From: a virus
IMG/VR virus record: IMGVR_UViG_3300032605_002499
Location: 1 to 64,000 of that record
Length of the DNA: 64,000 bases
Direction: 5' to 3' (one strand)
Shown: one piece after another, positions 37,301 through 42,902 of the stretch
Position numbering within the stretch: the stretch's first letter is position 1
Layout: each line of letters begins with the position of its first letter
Program-made: the position numbers and the translations under genes
Notes under the pieces: generated by a model
What the model was told of the DNA's origin: nothing
What the model saw: the letters and a program-made list of their open reading frames with translations, nothing else
Database searches by the model: none

Positions 37301-37331
37301 GGAAATCAACTGAACGGATTTTTGCGGCCAT
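22317..37331 (-). CDS. 7: Giant gp7-like baseplate wedge protein (5004 residues)
   Basis: One unbroken 15-kb frame. The N-terminus (VDFLPEIFQTPVNKQFLDAT, then WDPFVDFDKLNNYAQYYWVP) matches the gp7 baseplate wedge protein of T4-like marine phages, and it follows gp6 as in T4. T4 gp7 has about 1030 residues, so this version is nearly five times longer. Inserted modules I can see are a chitin-binding-like module (about 2010-2055: WQQYHKYTKGEIVLYK, YWQA), FG-GAP-like propeller repeats (about 2420-3275: VGAP, YVGAPGAN, IVGAPNAD, YIGAP, VGSPNG), GSGYT-type repeats near 3970-4010, and a second carbohydrate-binding-like module near 4118-4165. It probably both builds the wedge and contacts surface glycans. 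The ATG overlaps the gp6 stop, with GGAG upstream. Confidence 0.78.
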   Translation of the reverse strand: MAAKIRSVDFLPEIFQTPVNKQFLDATLDQLIQEPKYKQTQGYIGQKVGPGVNPADNYVVEPTKVRNDYQLEPGIVSLSPTTSKIDDVITYPGIIDALSTQGGITNQADRLFESEYYSWDPFVDFDKLNNYAQYYWVPNGPDLVTVAPTAIPTEQTFTVTRTNGAYTFSGYTGNNPELTLVRNGSYNFVIAQTDPVTVQYRVTNNGSSSWAINYQPNPTLTLVRGNTYIFNLIQTANYAFYIKTQESYGTTNLWTEGVTNGGAAQGQVTFTVPQDAPDTLYYCNDLEFNLRGQLNIIDASAGTGPEFWIQTEPGVDGRLPWSPNISDRDVLGVVNNGIDLGTVTFNVPDVNAQNFYYSMPYIGYPTSTTGKVDLICSSFTYDQLNGVSVQQFLTNNPQGIDGITNLNSRTLIFTTQSSDPDSGGWYNVTPFDPLQPSDNNQTGAFDTTAFAEATPITDPSIQFSLWQIQYVNDVNGVPFIKLNSILSISDLTQFSVAYGAQYINTQWYKNAEGFFTQMPLLTAALPQLYYQDSIDPSIFGVINLIEGNTNNNVPPLSITNITSTGTSVTLTFAAQQTAPYSIGSTIIVSEVNPAQYNGDYVVTGCTTSTVTYSSTVTESYVNSGTINAISINAFINVDTDILGKTNYVSPNGVTFTNGLKIVFEGTVYPSSYVGNTYYVQGVGSSIVLVPETSLVVPETYAVEIDGEPVVPDYMTINMASQDLNPWSRSNRWFHIDVIDAAAAYNDIVPDFTNVQRANRPILEFRAGTKLFNFGTQGLPAINIIDFTQTNALLNVNGQPSYGVDGYNLVDGSLVIFAADSNPEVANQIYQVNFVVVDPEVSTVPIIDLTPTSYSPALANQTTVCLNGNTLTGQSFYYNGVSWSPPQNPWIISSSTQPANTTPVVQSYATQVLAEGLNATQQKSTVNQPPLFDVYDINGYSFGDIEKYPSTNFTGCKLLSYAENPDNPADAVLGIPLAFFSIDNIGDILFDNNLYNDTFIYTPSGTGTTVNVSSGFVYQYSDRIAFTPEIGWQTAAIPSLPRQQFQFSYAGVPLQLDIAVETSLDVPAVQVFVNNVYQVPSIYTLSVNTTTNVSTITLNGTYVTGDIIEILAYSSQVSAQGFYEVPINLENNPFNGNSKQFSLGTIRNHYGTICENLVDLQGPINGRNNTRDLGDIVPFGQLILQQSSPLTLAGYFLRSPNYDIFAALEYNSREYIKYKNKLLTAVTQLNLNGTETVSQILDLGVRNITQSLTSSDPFYWSDMLPVGTNYTSSTTVVNPITTATFNTIQTYDFTSSNYLGLLVYVNNVLLVRNSQYVVSPDAPKLTILIPLNVGDVVTINEYPTTVASWCPNTPSKMGLYPKYTPSIFVDETYSEPTVVIQGHDGSITIAFGDIRDQVLLEFEKRIYDNIKVDDNPIPLTTDEVDPDFYPAQTTALLPGFFRKTPYSYEEVNQIMSEDFLTWVGQNKVDYTQQNYVADNPFTYNYIQAANRIDGTEFLQGNWRGIYRYFYDTETPNTTPWEMVGFSEEPAWWITRYGPAPYTDGNTVLWDDMELGLVADPTGPYVLPEYARPGLSEIIPAGSEGELLPPFESVMGKNDPYGFQQSWVAGDGGPVQASWWKSSSYPFAIMRLLALTKPAQFFSLFADRDLYRYNTTLGQYLMNNRYRLDASGVQVYGNGVSKASYINWIVDYNQQTGINSTTALTEDLANLDVRLCYRMASFSDPVYVQLFTERAGPNSTNNSLLIPPTSYDLLFYKNQPFNQITYSSVIVQVEELEGGGIGYSVFGYSNVQPYFEILVSSPVGLYQTISAGDITVQVPSQYTANVKQIPYGYVFTSPASVCDFLLGYGAWLTSQGLVFDDIYNGYTLDWKQMAQEFLYFGAQGWQAGTMINLNPCATTIKASQPISIVDTIASVTPENMLLDQNRFVLDVRTMVVNRNGNEFSVTTTNGQTINYLTLKFTNYEDMIVLNNTSQYNDLIYDPITAARQVRLSLIASTTTEWDGQLNAQGFILNLNNVQEWQQYHKYTKGEIVLYKNTYWQAIDISEPQETFNYADWVKSDYQAIDNGLLPNLANKADQLVDTYNVYTANLTSDNDLFAFGLIGFRPRTYMSDMNLNGVTQVQIYQQFLGSKGTLKAAEIFNTAQLNGKESGAYNVYENWGVLSGTYGAQANKSYFEIQLNQALLPYNPSTIQIINPGQTSQANQAVYLNNLWRESYNITSPDILPTTYENSSLSSALPSAGYVCLDDVDVTVFSLEDPSAISADINNIGIGTYIWIAKINSYDWGVYRVASVPGQMIQLTDNLDGTSIVQFNAAHNLSVADLIIIKYFNVGANGVYRVLSVPTPTTLTIAFSFTNTNVTTISGNGLVFHLQSARVSQASDIASLPYVNSLVPGAIAWIDNNGDGHWETVQKQTPFTTSSTIAPGLVASNQYGASIAQTQNNFAALVGAPTGEAGAGSVLTYFKSVINDYQFGTTLSLGVPETSNFGNMLAFGNSNWAIAGANTSMSGTGYAAVIYRDSALNSMAIAQILVPPDLNFGAIGFGTSGAISLDEKWLYVGAPGANTVYAYEKIEVEIQTVAYTVENNALVYQYSNEIQVNSQYPGQMIVTLSGFKLTPGVDYTLNQNNLIFTAPPTNGQKLVMTRNLETQLDDYYYYGVQQNSTSGTGVGAVFTVENTRGEYYVTLADGGSSYRVNDTLTIDGTQIGGTAPANNLVITVTAKNTLGQITGFSYIGNGPSNTNNFALNQYLYNATSISSFVVKVNGVIQRPYIDYTFDNNTTVLTFVTIPGLGAKINVITSTYWQYVTNITSSSSISGDMFGASVTTTTDGRQIIVGAPNADINGATDAGVVYVFDRSVIRYIVSNPAQMTYTVPGNVTGPVAVSVNETFLLTTAQAVLGQFTVNGNNIVFSNIEFNYGDIIEIETNQIVQIQELVSDTVDAEANYGLALDACPLNCSLYIGAPFDSTHLLDAGSVDHQVNQSRVYGVTTSTIANPTLFGTGTLRINDTVVTVPVAPNNTVVGFAAAINAARIPNVVAQVTSDLEFITDGTTKVFNIGTLYADASSYTTVVYLDNILQTVGGDYSYDPTTQNIYFVYAPTPGRVVTVVSGRLTISVQNATAGNANNLITVLPGPVNSVFTQLGFDTFVFTQQILSPLPVTNGQFGASLSIDSSAVNLIVGSPNGNIYEPTTFDAGQTYFDEHSTTFYNPVNNGGVAYTYDFFPSSTNNINNPGQFAFGQQIYNSITQTGDHFGTSVNYTTGKLMVGATGGTIENTSSAGYVTVFDNLADTPAWAPIRTQQPVVDVYAIDGVFSYNGGQAIGVNVTATGETQTYFDFFDPLQGKILGVARRNIDYIGAVDPAQYNQGTVHNNGQQWGSEHIGQMWWDTDTVRFIDPNQDDIVYASRRWGTTFPGSSVDIYQWVESTNPPASYSGQGTPLSSTSYCVASQLGTNNIFTTLYYFWVKGITTIASGAGKTLSSSGVSNYILDPRSSGLPYIAGLNASTIAIYNAQSLLNATNTILSVGFDRQLNDAVIHQEYQIIKDGIAKSFLNPQLYRKLLDSFCGVDTAGHAVPDPTLSLGMQFGVQFRPRQSMFADRFTALENYLGRANNVLAQFPITETRSFNLLNASEPTPAANSGAWNFEVANLEILGYQNLNIVPVGYKYLVLSDSSQAGLWTIYEVQADKTLALIQVQSYNTPSYWYYINWYLPGYNSTVAPVAAVQNYGQLSTLTYAQAPVGSSVRVITNGSGKWEIYLRTGLNPVTDWQRVGLEDGTIAFAEDLWNYSVGNFGFDSQVFDSQYFDETPQTETRYIIRALNEEIYIDELQIERNSSLILVFNYVYSEFTDPSWLIKTSYVDVNHNIRSLLPYQTYLSDNQDFVLNYFQEVKPYHVQVRQFNLIYTGEDDFLGDITDYDLPAYWNSTLEVPQFVSPILTPYTEAVTTNYSTVSDTPPNAQIWQSPSLYSQWFENYFLTVEKAVIVKSGAGYTSAPVVTVTGTCVTPAVMTAIINSTGQVIGITVVNPGSGYTTDATITISGGGLPGDPTTWVANLAVNSNASIITSWNNIYQVVTGGNLGNIEPIGTGTVVNGSATLEFVGQIAQAVSIMGNPLVRSFNVTLKYDRYEYQSTIIDWEANTTYENGTQVRYDNIVWSANGTGGSVTNSVFDPTQWTKVDANLLSGVNRTMGYYVSTVNNPGLSLPLLIDGIDYPGVQVAALTFEQDTGYDRGSFDINPFDNISYDPNGQPTYDLGLLDTIFESSYLDPYLGTRPTSINVDGGKYVDAFESHAPEELVPGIEFDTLDMRVYTTPGADWQGLGHGFPQAVKQIIYNSSSPTTSFAGLFPYPFDIEITDATQGYDLSEGVDYTVDWPNQTFTINTSSRLIANGDQLGIYVYELGGGNQVYKNVYNGADVGNTIIVPVAYYQADGTTPAIQEFVIFVNGNYLNNTNYTYAYNSFSTTRLKFTTTYTSTDFISLVVIEPTTINDVTTDYSWSLPVSQEITVTATGQLVYSLNPAFSLSYTNAVNAIVTVGGITAIGAAGVPYVGDGTTTTFEFPQRLNVDPTTIPSGNVLVYLAGTYILPFNYSITTSGGNAYVQFNTAPTAGAEIYIATNISAQYIIDPIAQTLTFVSGAGIIPRAGQLISVTTFNDTREQRLSTQIFYGPVTEGVAVYEAFDSTDFDNPPGAPSSDPGEYDATVGEVVYVNDLVLYQSYKDIARPWVSLNGKTLTAYLDYTIDGNVLNLNNRVLQTTDVLVVTNVTSSVVPETMEFRIFQDMRGVQATYRMTPATTTSVTQPVTSTDDIIHVADAGALTIPNFAANVWGVVTIDGERIMYRDIDLSTNTISSLLRGTAGTAAAPHAVGALVYDMGRGNLMPEEFQNYVQSNYFLGDSTTNVFVTDINLNNANDWTGSIPYDSTLYSTTGPDGEYDPGMGSNIEAVEVYLGGELQTSGYGITNTDTVTVAFETPPADGEGVTILVRRGVTWYAQGAGTPSNGVPLQETNTPAALFLRGIN

Positions 37332-40300
37332 TAAATTGCTCCGCTGCCAGGAGCAGTTTGTAAGTTAGTACTAGTCAACGATGTAATCACTTCAATGTCA
37401 TTAATAGTTGCGCCGTTAACAAATATTTGATACGGAGCGCATTGTATTTCATACAAATCACCAAAACTCTTTTGTGGATTTAATGGTACCAACACTACCG
37501 AGGCAACATAAGTTCCGATTTGTGCATGTATATATGCCGCCAATTCTGAGAAGTAAAATGTGTCGCCAAAATTCCAATTAGCAATATCAAAGTATGCGTT
37601 CATTGTTGCTAACACTAAATTACGAATTTGATTATTGCTTGCGTTTGTATTAGCAGCAGGAATTACTTTAATAGTCGCTCTCAATGCTTCTGGTGCTTTA
37701 CTACCAAACAATGGCAAAAATTCTACACTATTAAGAATCATATTGTCACTAATCATCTTATAATCTTGTAAGCCAGCATACGCTGTTGTCAATTCATCAA
37801 TAGTTGGAGGCAATGGTTGTGTAACTGTGCCTGTTGTATCTTGTATCCACTGAACATAAGCTGTATAGTATTCGGCAGTTACAACATATAAATCAATAAT
37901 ATTTGTGCTGCCTGGATCAATAAGACTTGTCAACGCACTATTATGTCTATATTGGAAATATAAACTTTGGCGGCCTACTTGTGCTACCCACCCTGGAGTC
38001 GCAACTACTGATAATGAACCGTTTAAGTTTAATATTAATGTATAAAACGCATTTTCTGCATAAGCATAAAATACTTGCCCTGTAGGATATTGTGTTTTTA
38101 TTATTTCAATTTCAGCCAATGTTGGATAATCAGCAACTACAATGCCTTCTGGCTGTAACAAATATCTTTCTAGATTATCAAAATCTACCGTTAGTTGGAA
38201 GAACACATATGGTTGTGGCAACGCTGTACTTGATGGTGAAACTCCAACAATCTCTTGAAAGAAATCTGGATCCGTAGGAATACCTGTGTTGTTGTCTTCA
38301 TATCCAACTAACACTTGATAATCATCAACTAAGCCATCGCTCAATACTGGCTGTCCAATAATTTTAAGTGGGATATCAGCTAACAATGGAGAATTATTAT
38401 ACGGTTGACTGTTTGTTTTTAAAACTTTCGCAAAATCTGAAATAACTGTACCAGTACGACTATCGTAAATTGCTTGATCTGTATCAAAGAAGAATCTAAC
38501 TTCGAGAACACTACCAAAGTAGTAATCAAGACTGCGTGATATTACAGTATATTGACTGCCATCAAAGGTTGCTTGAATTAACCAACTAGCATCAAGATTT
38601 GCTCCAGAAGTATTGCCAGCATAAGTTTGGCTCCAGGATGCCCCCACATCAAGATTTGCTGCTGTTATTAAATACCAAGTATAAGGTGTACCAGTAATTG
38701 TTCCTGTACTGTCATATCCTAATCCAAAGTTAGCTTTTAAATAAATTTGATTAGCTATACTTTGTTTTAATTGTGTAGAGAAAGTTGAAGTTAATAATGG
38801 AATAACTTGAACTGCGATTGCGCCAGTAGGAACATAGGTATTCAATACAACAGGACCAGTTCCGTCAGCTAAATTACCGACGCCACCGTTAGTGCCGTTG
38901 CCATATATTGCTGTCGGCGAAGCCCATATGACTAAGTGGTCATCATCAGATACTGGCAATCCTGGTTGTAATTCGTTTTTGCTATCAAAGTGATACCCAG
39001 AAGGCGGAACAAATTTAATTAATGATGTTTCAACAATAAATTTAGCATTATTACTAGCTGTTGGCCCAACTACTACAGGAGTTCCGCTACTGTTTACAAA
39101 ATATCCAGTAGTTTCATTTACAATAGTTGTACTTTCATTCCAACTATAATTTAATGATTGTAAATTTGGGCGTGGAAAATAAGCATAATAAAATTGTTTC
39201 ATTGTTGCTTGAATTAGCAACGGTGTTATGTCATTAAGAATAACATTATTAATATCATTAGTTGTTTGGTATGTAAATGTAAATGCTGGGGTGTTATTAA
39301 TATACCACAATGCTCCGTCACTACCAAACACATTAGTAGAAGAATATTTGCCTGTTGGATCAACTAAATCCAAATAACGACTTGATCCAATTGAACTACG
39401 ATTGAGCGCAGCACTTTTAATGATTGAATTATATGTTGTAAATGGAAAGTTTGTATAATCTTCGCCATTAACCATACGATTTTGTGTATAGTAACGAGCT
39501 GGCGCTCTTTGTTTAATTTGATCAATAGTTTCGCGTGGAGCGGCATTAGTTACAGGTGTTGTTATGCCACAAGTAAATGTAATTGTTTCAATACTACCTG
39601 TACGACTAACATACGAGATAGGAATTGAAATAGATTGCATATCTTCTGGATTAATAATGTATTGTAATCCGTTAGACGCACGAACATAGTTGCGGAATTG
39701 CCCTACTGGAATAGCTGAGAAAACATTATCACCAAATACTAAAGTAATTTGATCATTAGTACGACTAGTAACGGAAAATACTGTACGCAAGGTAGGAGTC
39801 ATCTGTTCAACTGCAGCCGCATATACAGAATCAACTTTATTCCATAACTGACGCAAATTTCCTAAATTATCAAGTTGATATAACCAAACATCAGTATTAT
39901 TAACGCCTTCGATATTGATATCAACAGTACGATTAGCAATGCTTTCTACTAAATTGAAATCTTGGTTTTGTAAAACACCTTGTTTGAAATAAAAGAAATA
40001 TCCTGTGTTAGCTGACTGATATCCTAATTGATCATTGCGGAACAATATATTAAATTGTCCGTTTGGCAATGGAGGTGGTTCGTAAATATATGTTTCACCT
40101 AATGATGTTGCGTTAACTGCTTCGAATGGCATATTAACTCCATCGACTGTAGCAGTATAAGGGATTACTGGCAAGTAACCAGGCACTAAGTTAATAGTAT
40201 ATTCTTGTGTATCTACTCCAAGAATGTTTTGATCGTTTCCAGGACTGCCTACATATTGTGTATCAACTAAAGCGGCATTAAGAATAGCTGTGAACTGTTC

Positions 40301-40759
40301 TTGCCAATCAAAGTTACTAGGATCGGCCCAGTTAACTGTAATATTAGCAAGGTCGACACCGTTGTAGTCTGTTACATTTTCTGTAGTTTGTACAGAAAAT
40401 ACTTTAAGATATCCGCTAGCTTCTGTATTACGCTGTGGAGCATAACTTACTAAATTTGCTAATTTAATAACACTATCACGGCGTTCTGCTGTGTCAATAT
40501 AGTTTTCACGAGTGTTTAAGTCAGTACGAAATGCTAATGCTTGGCCCATAAAAGCCATAACATCAAGCAATGCTATAAATTCTGATGATTCAATATAATC
40601 ATTGAATGTTTCTGGATAATACTGGCGCAGGTAATCTATGAAGGATTTGCGTAGGGTTTCAAAATCGTAACTTTGAAAGTCACCTTCACTATAAGTTTGA
40701 TAGATTCTTTTCCAATCTTCAACCCCAAATAGTACGGTTTGTCTTGTTGTCTGTGCCAT
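37331..40759 (-). CDS. 6: Baseplate wedge protein gp6
   Basis: A 1142-residue gp6-like protein. The N-terminus has the family pattern FETLRKSFIDYLRQYYPETF followed by SSEFIALLDVMAFMGQ and FRTDLNTRENYIDTAERRDS. The middle holds RETIDQIKQRAPARYYTQNR, typical of gp6/J-type wedge proteins, which form the ring that holds the contractile sheath. T4 gp6 is about 660 residues; the extra length is beta-rich insertions. It lies between gp25 and gp7 in the T4 wedge order. It has a late promoter with a 14-base leader, and its stop overlaps the gp7 ATG (TAATG). Confidence 0.88.
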   Translation of the reverse strand: MAQTTRQTVLFGVEDWKRIYQTYSEGDFQSYDFETLRKSFIDYLRQYYPETFNDYIESSEFIALLDVMAFMGQALAFRTDLNTRENYIDTAERRDSVIKLANLVSYAPQRNTEASGYLKVFSVQTTENVTDYNGVDLANITVNWADPSNFDWQEQFTAILNAALVDTQYVGSPGNDQNILGVDTQEYTINLVPGYLPVIPYTATVDGVNMPFEAVNATSLGETYIYEPPPLPNGQFNILFRNDQLGYQSANTGYFFYFKQGVLQNQDFNLVESIANRTVDINIEGVNNTDVWLYQLDNLGNLRQLWNKVDSVYAAAVEQMTPTLRTVFSVTSRTNDQITLVFGDNVFSAIPVGQFRNYVRASNGLQYIINPEDMQSISIPISYVSRTGSIETITFTCGITTPVTNAAPRETIDQIKQRAPARYYTQNRMVNGEDYTNFPFTTYNSIIKSAALNRSSIGSSRYLDLVDPTGKYSSTNVFGSDGALWYINNTPAFTFTYQTTNDINNVILNDITPLLIQATMKQFYYAYFPRPNLQSLNYSWNESTTIVNETTGYFVNSSGTPVVVGPTASNNAKFIVETSLIKFVPPSGYHFDSKNELQPGLPVSDDDHLVIWASPTAIYGNGTNGGVGNLADGTGPVVLNTYVPTGAIAVQVIPLLTSTFSTQLKQSIANQIYLKANFGLGYDSTGTITGTPYTWYLITAANLDVGASWSQTYAGNTSGANLDASWLIQATFDGSQYTVISRSLDYYFGSVLEVRFFFDTDQAIYDSRTGTVISDFAKVLKTNSQPYNNSPLLADIPLKIIGQPVLSDGLVDDYQVLVGYEDNNTGIPTDPDFFQEIVGVSPSSTALPQPYVFFQLTVDFDNLERYLLQPEGIVVADYPTLAEIEIIKTQYPTGQVFYAYAENAFYTLILNLNGSLSVVATPGWVAQVGRQSLYFQYRHNSALTSLIDPGSTNIIDLYVVTAEYYTAYVQWIQDTTGTVTQPLPPTIDELTTAYAGLQDYKMISDNMILNSVEFLPLFGSKAPEALRATIKVIPAANTNASNNQIRNLVLATMNAYFDIANWNFGDTFYFSELAAYIHAQIGTYVASVVLVPLNPQKSFGDLYEIQCAPYQIFVNGATINDIEVITSLTSTNLQTAPGSGAI

Positions 40760-40778
40760 AGTCGTTCCAGTGATACAG

Positions 40779-40786
40779 TATTTATG
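40779..40786 (-). promoter_or_regulatory. Late promoter of the gp6-gp7 unit
   Basis: CATAAATA on the minus strand, 19 bases before the gp6 ATG. The predicted leader contains a GGAA ribosome-binding element. Confidence 0.6.
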
Positions 40787-40811
40787 GTTTTAATAAACTG
40801 GGTAGTTTAAG

Positions 40812-41186
40812 TTAGACATAACTTGCGGAACGCTGTTGTTCGTTAAAGAATATCGATAAAATTTGTGCTGATGTTGTTGCTACTGTTTGTAGTTCTAATT
40901 CTAATAATATGCCGTTTTCCTGGGGAAACATATTAATACTACTTAGATAAATTCGTGGATCTCCACCAACTACACGCTGAACTTCATTATAAATTGCTGT
41001 TTCTAACTCAGGGGTTTGATTTTCAAACAAATAGGCCCATAAAATGGTGCCATAGCCCGGACGGCCTACTAATTCGCCCTGTCTAATATTAAAAGCGTTT
41101 AATAAGTCTTGTTTAATTAATTCATAGTCAACAAGTGTAAATGTCTTGTTTTGATTAATTGTATTGAATCCGATAAAAGTTGCCAT
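40812..41186 (-). CDS. 25: Baseplate wedge protein gp25
   Basis: A 124-residue protein of the gp25 family (also called GPW/gp25, with a lysozyme-like fold but not a lysozyme). Diagnostic stretches are DLLNAFNIRQGELVGRPGYG and TAIYNEVQRVV near residues 28-75. It joins the wedge to the sheath in T4 and is conserved in contractile systems. Length is as expected. An AATAAATA octamer lies six bases before the ATG, so the transcript would be nearly leaderless. Confidence 0.9.
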   Translation of the reverse strand: MATFIGFNTINQNKTFTLVDYELIKQDLLNAFNIRQGELVGRPGYGTILWAYLFENQTPELETAIYNEVQRVVGGDPRIYLSSINMFPQENGILLELELQTVATTSAQILSIFFNEQQRSASYV

Positions 41187-41192
41187 ATATTA

Positions 41193-41200
41193 TATTTATT
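41193..41200 (-). promoter_or_regulatory. Late promoter of gp25
   Basis: AATAAATA on the minus strand, directly after the stop of the upstream gene and six bases before the gp25 ATG. Confidence 0.5.
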
Positions 41201-42901
41201 CTATACAATATTAACTATTTTGCTGCCAACACCCTGCGCCGCCGACTGAGCTTGTGCTAAAATACTCTTTGCGGCACTAATATCAGCTAATGTTCCTAGG
41301 CTAGATACTGAAGGAAGTTCAAAAGTAGGTGGTGTAATTAATGATGATCCTATTACTCGATTTACTGCGGCATCCACTGTAGCTCTATCAACTGTATTAG
41401 TAAAGCCGGCTGCTGGTTGAACCCCCGCTACTAAACTGCTTAATGAAAAATCGCTAAAATTGATACTAAATTGTGATGCTTTTGCCAAGGAATCTATGCC
41501 TGTAGACAATGAAGTTTGTGCTGTATTGAAAGCATTAGTAGCGGCTGTAGATACTCCTGACGCTAATGATCCTAAATTATTTCCGATACTAGTTAATGTA
41601 GAGCCAGCACTATCAGCCCAAGCTGTAACTAAACTAGTGCCATACTTGCTACTAGTTGCTAACAATGCGCCAACATCACTATTAAGTGTAGAAGTTATTG
41701 CGGCGGTAGTATTTGCCACAGATCCACCAGTAAGTCCTGATGCCAGCCCAGATAATTGAGTTACAGACGACCCAGTTGCTGTTGAAATATTGCTTAATGT
41801 GCTATTAGAAAATCCTACGGCTCCAGAAGATAAACTTGATAATCCTGAATTATATGCTGCTACAGCATCTGTTCCTAAATTTTGAATATCTACTGGCACA
41901 TCGCCAACTGGTGAGCTAGTTAAACTTGAAAAGAAACCACTAATAGAATTTCCTACACTACCCAAAGTACTAACCGCTTCGCTGTACAAGGATGAAGAAG
42001 AATTGGAAGAAAATAAATTATTAAAATCACTAAACAGAGCGTTAGCTCCATTATAGCCTAATCCAGAAGCAATTAATGTTAATGCTGATGTTGCCACAAG
42101 TGTTCCGCTAGAACTATATACTTGCCCTGTACTAATACTTGGTGTAGTGACTGTAGGTGTCGGAGGTACGATTGTTCCGTTAGCTACTAACTGATTATAA
42201 CTTTGTTGTAATAGCTGTTCCTGAATTTGATTTTGTGTAGCTTGATCCCCTACAATATCATTGGTGCTTGTTATGCCGTTAAGACCAGTCCAAGGTGTCG
42301 GCGAATTCATAAACTCTACAAAATTTGATGGATTAGCACCTGTTTGTGGATCTGTAGGACAATATAAAGCACACATACCTGGTTTAATTAATCCTACTTG
42401 TTCAAGTTGAGTACAATTAAATCCATAAGTTCCAATTCCAATTGTTTGTGTAATTGTATCAACATTTCCTTGAGTAGTAGCAGCAATTTGTGCCATCAAG
42501 GCTTGTGTTTGTGTTGAAGATAATTGACCTACTCCGTTAGGGCCAAGGTCAGTAAGTCCTGTTGGGCTACTTGTAACTTGTATAAAATTTGTTTGATCAA
42601 TTGGATTTTGAATTGGTGTGTTTTTTAAGGACGGTAATGGTGCTACTATAGGCAAGCCTGAAATAATTGCCAACAATGTTTTGTCATCTACACCCGCTGT
42701 TCCTCTTTGTAGTCGAGTAATTCCAAAATTAGTAAGGGCTTCCGCTGGGTGGGTTAATTTATCGCCCTTTTTGTATCCAACAAATGTTCCTGCGGCCACT
42801 TGTTCGTAAAATATTTTGTCAGCTTGTGCTTGGGTTGTACCAGCTTCAGCATTTAATTGGAATTCTGCTCCAGAAGGAAGTGTATATTTAAAAATTGCCA
42901 T
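41201..42901 (-). CDS. Baseplate-associated structural protein, unknown
   Basis: A 566-residue protein. The N-terminus (KYTLPSGAEFQLNAEAGTTQ, QADKIFYEQVAAGTF) is distinctive. A short cysteine-containing segment, TYGFNCTQLEQVGLIKPGMC, lies near residues 160-180. The rest is Ser/Ala/Gly/Leu-rich with predicted helical repeats. It sits between gp5 and gp25, so it is likely a baseplate component. No catalytic motif is clear. I could not assign it to a named T4 protein; the structural role is inferred from context. Confidence 0.55.
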   Translation of the reverse strand: MAIFKYTLPSGAEFQLNAEAGTTQAQADKIFYEQVAAGTFVGYKKGDKLTHPAEALTNFGITRLQRGTAGVDDKTLLAIISGLPIVAPLPSLKNTPIQNPIDQTNFIQVTSSPTGLTDLGPNGVGQLSSTQTQALMAQIAATTQGNVDTITQTIGIGTYGFNCTQLEQVGLIKPGMCALYCPTDPQTGANPSNFVEFMNSPTPWTGLNGITSTNDIVGDQATQNQIQEQLLQQSYNQLVANGTIVPPTPTVTTPSISTGQVYSSSGTLVATSALTLIASGLGYNGANALFSDFNNLFSSNSSSSLYSEAVSTLGSVGNSISGFFSSLTSSPVGDVPVDIQNLGTDAVAAYNSGLSSLSSGAVGFSNSTLSNISTATGSSVTQLSGLASGLTGGSVANTTAAITSTLNSDVGALLATSSKYGTSLVTAWADSAGSTLTSIGNNLGSLASGVSTAATNAFNTAQTSLSTGIDSLAKASQFSINFSDFSLSSLVAGVQPAAGFTNTVDRATVDAAVNRVIGSSLITPPTFELPSVSSLGTLADISAAKSILAQAQSAAQGVGSKIVNIV

Positions 42902-42902
42902 A

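Noticed and set aside
22317-37331. Internal repeats of the giant gene as a CRISPR array or DNA repeat
   Set aside because: The repeats are degenerate at DNA level and follow codon phase, so they are protein repeats.
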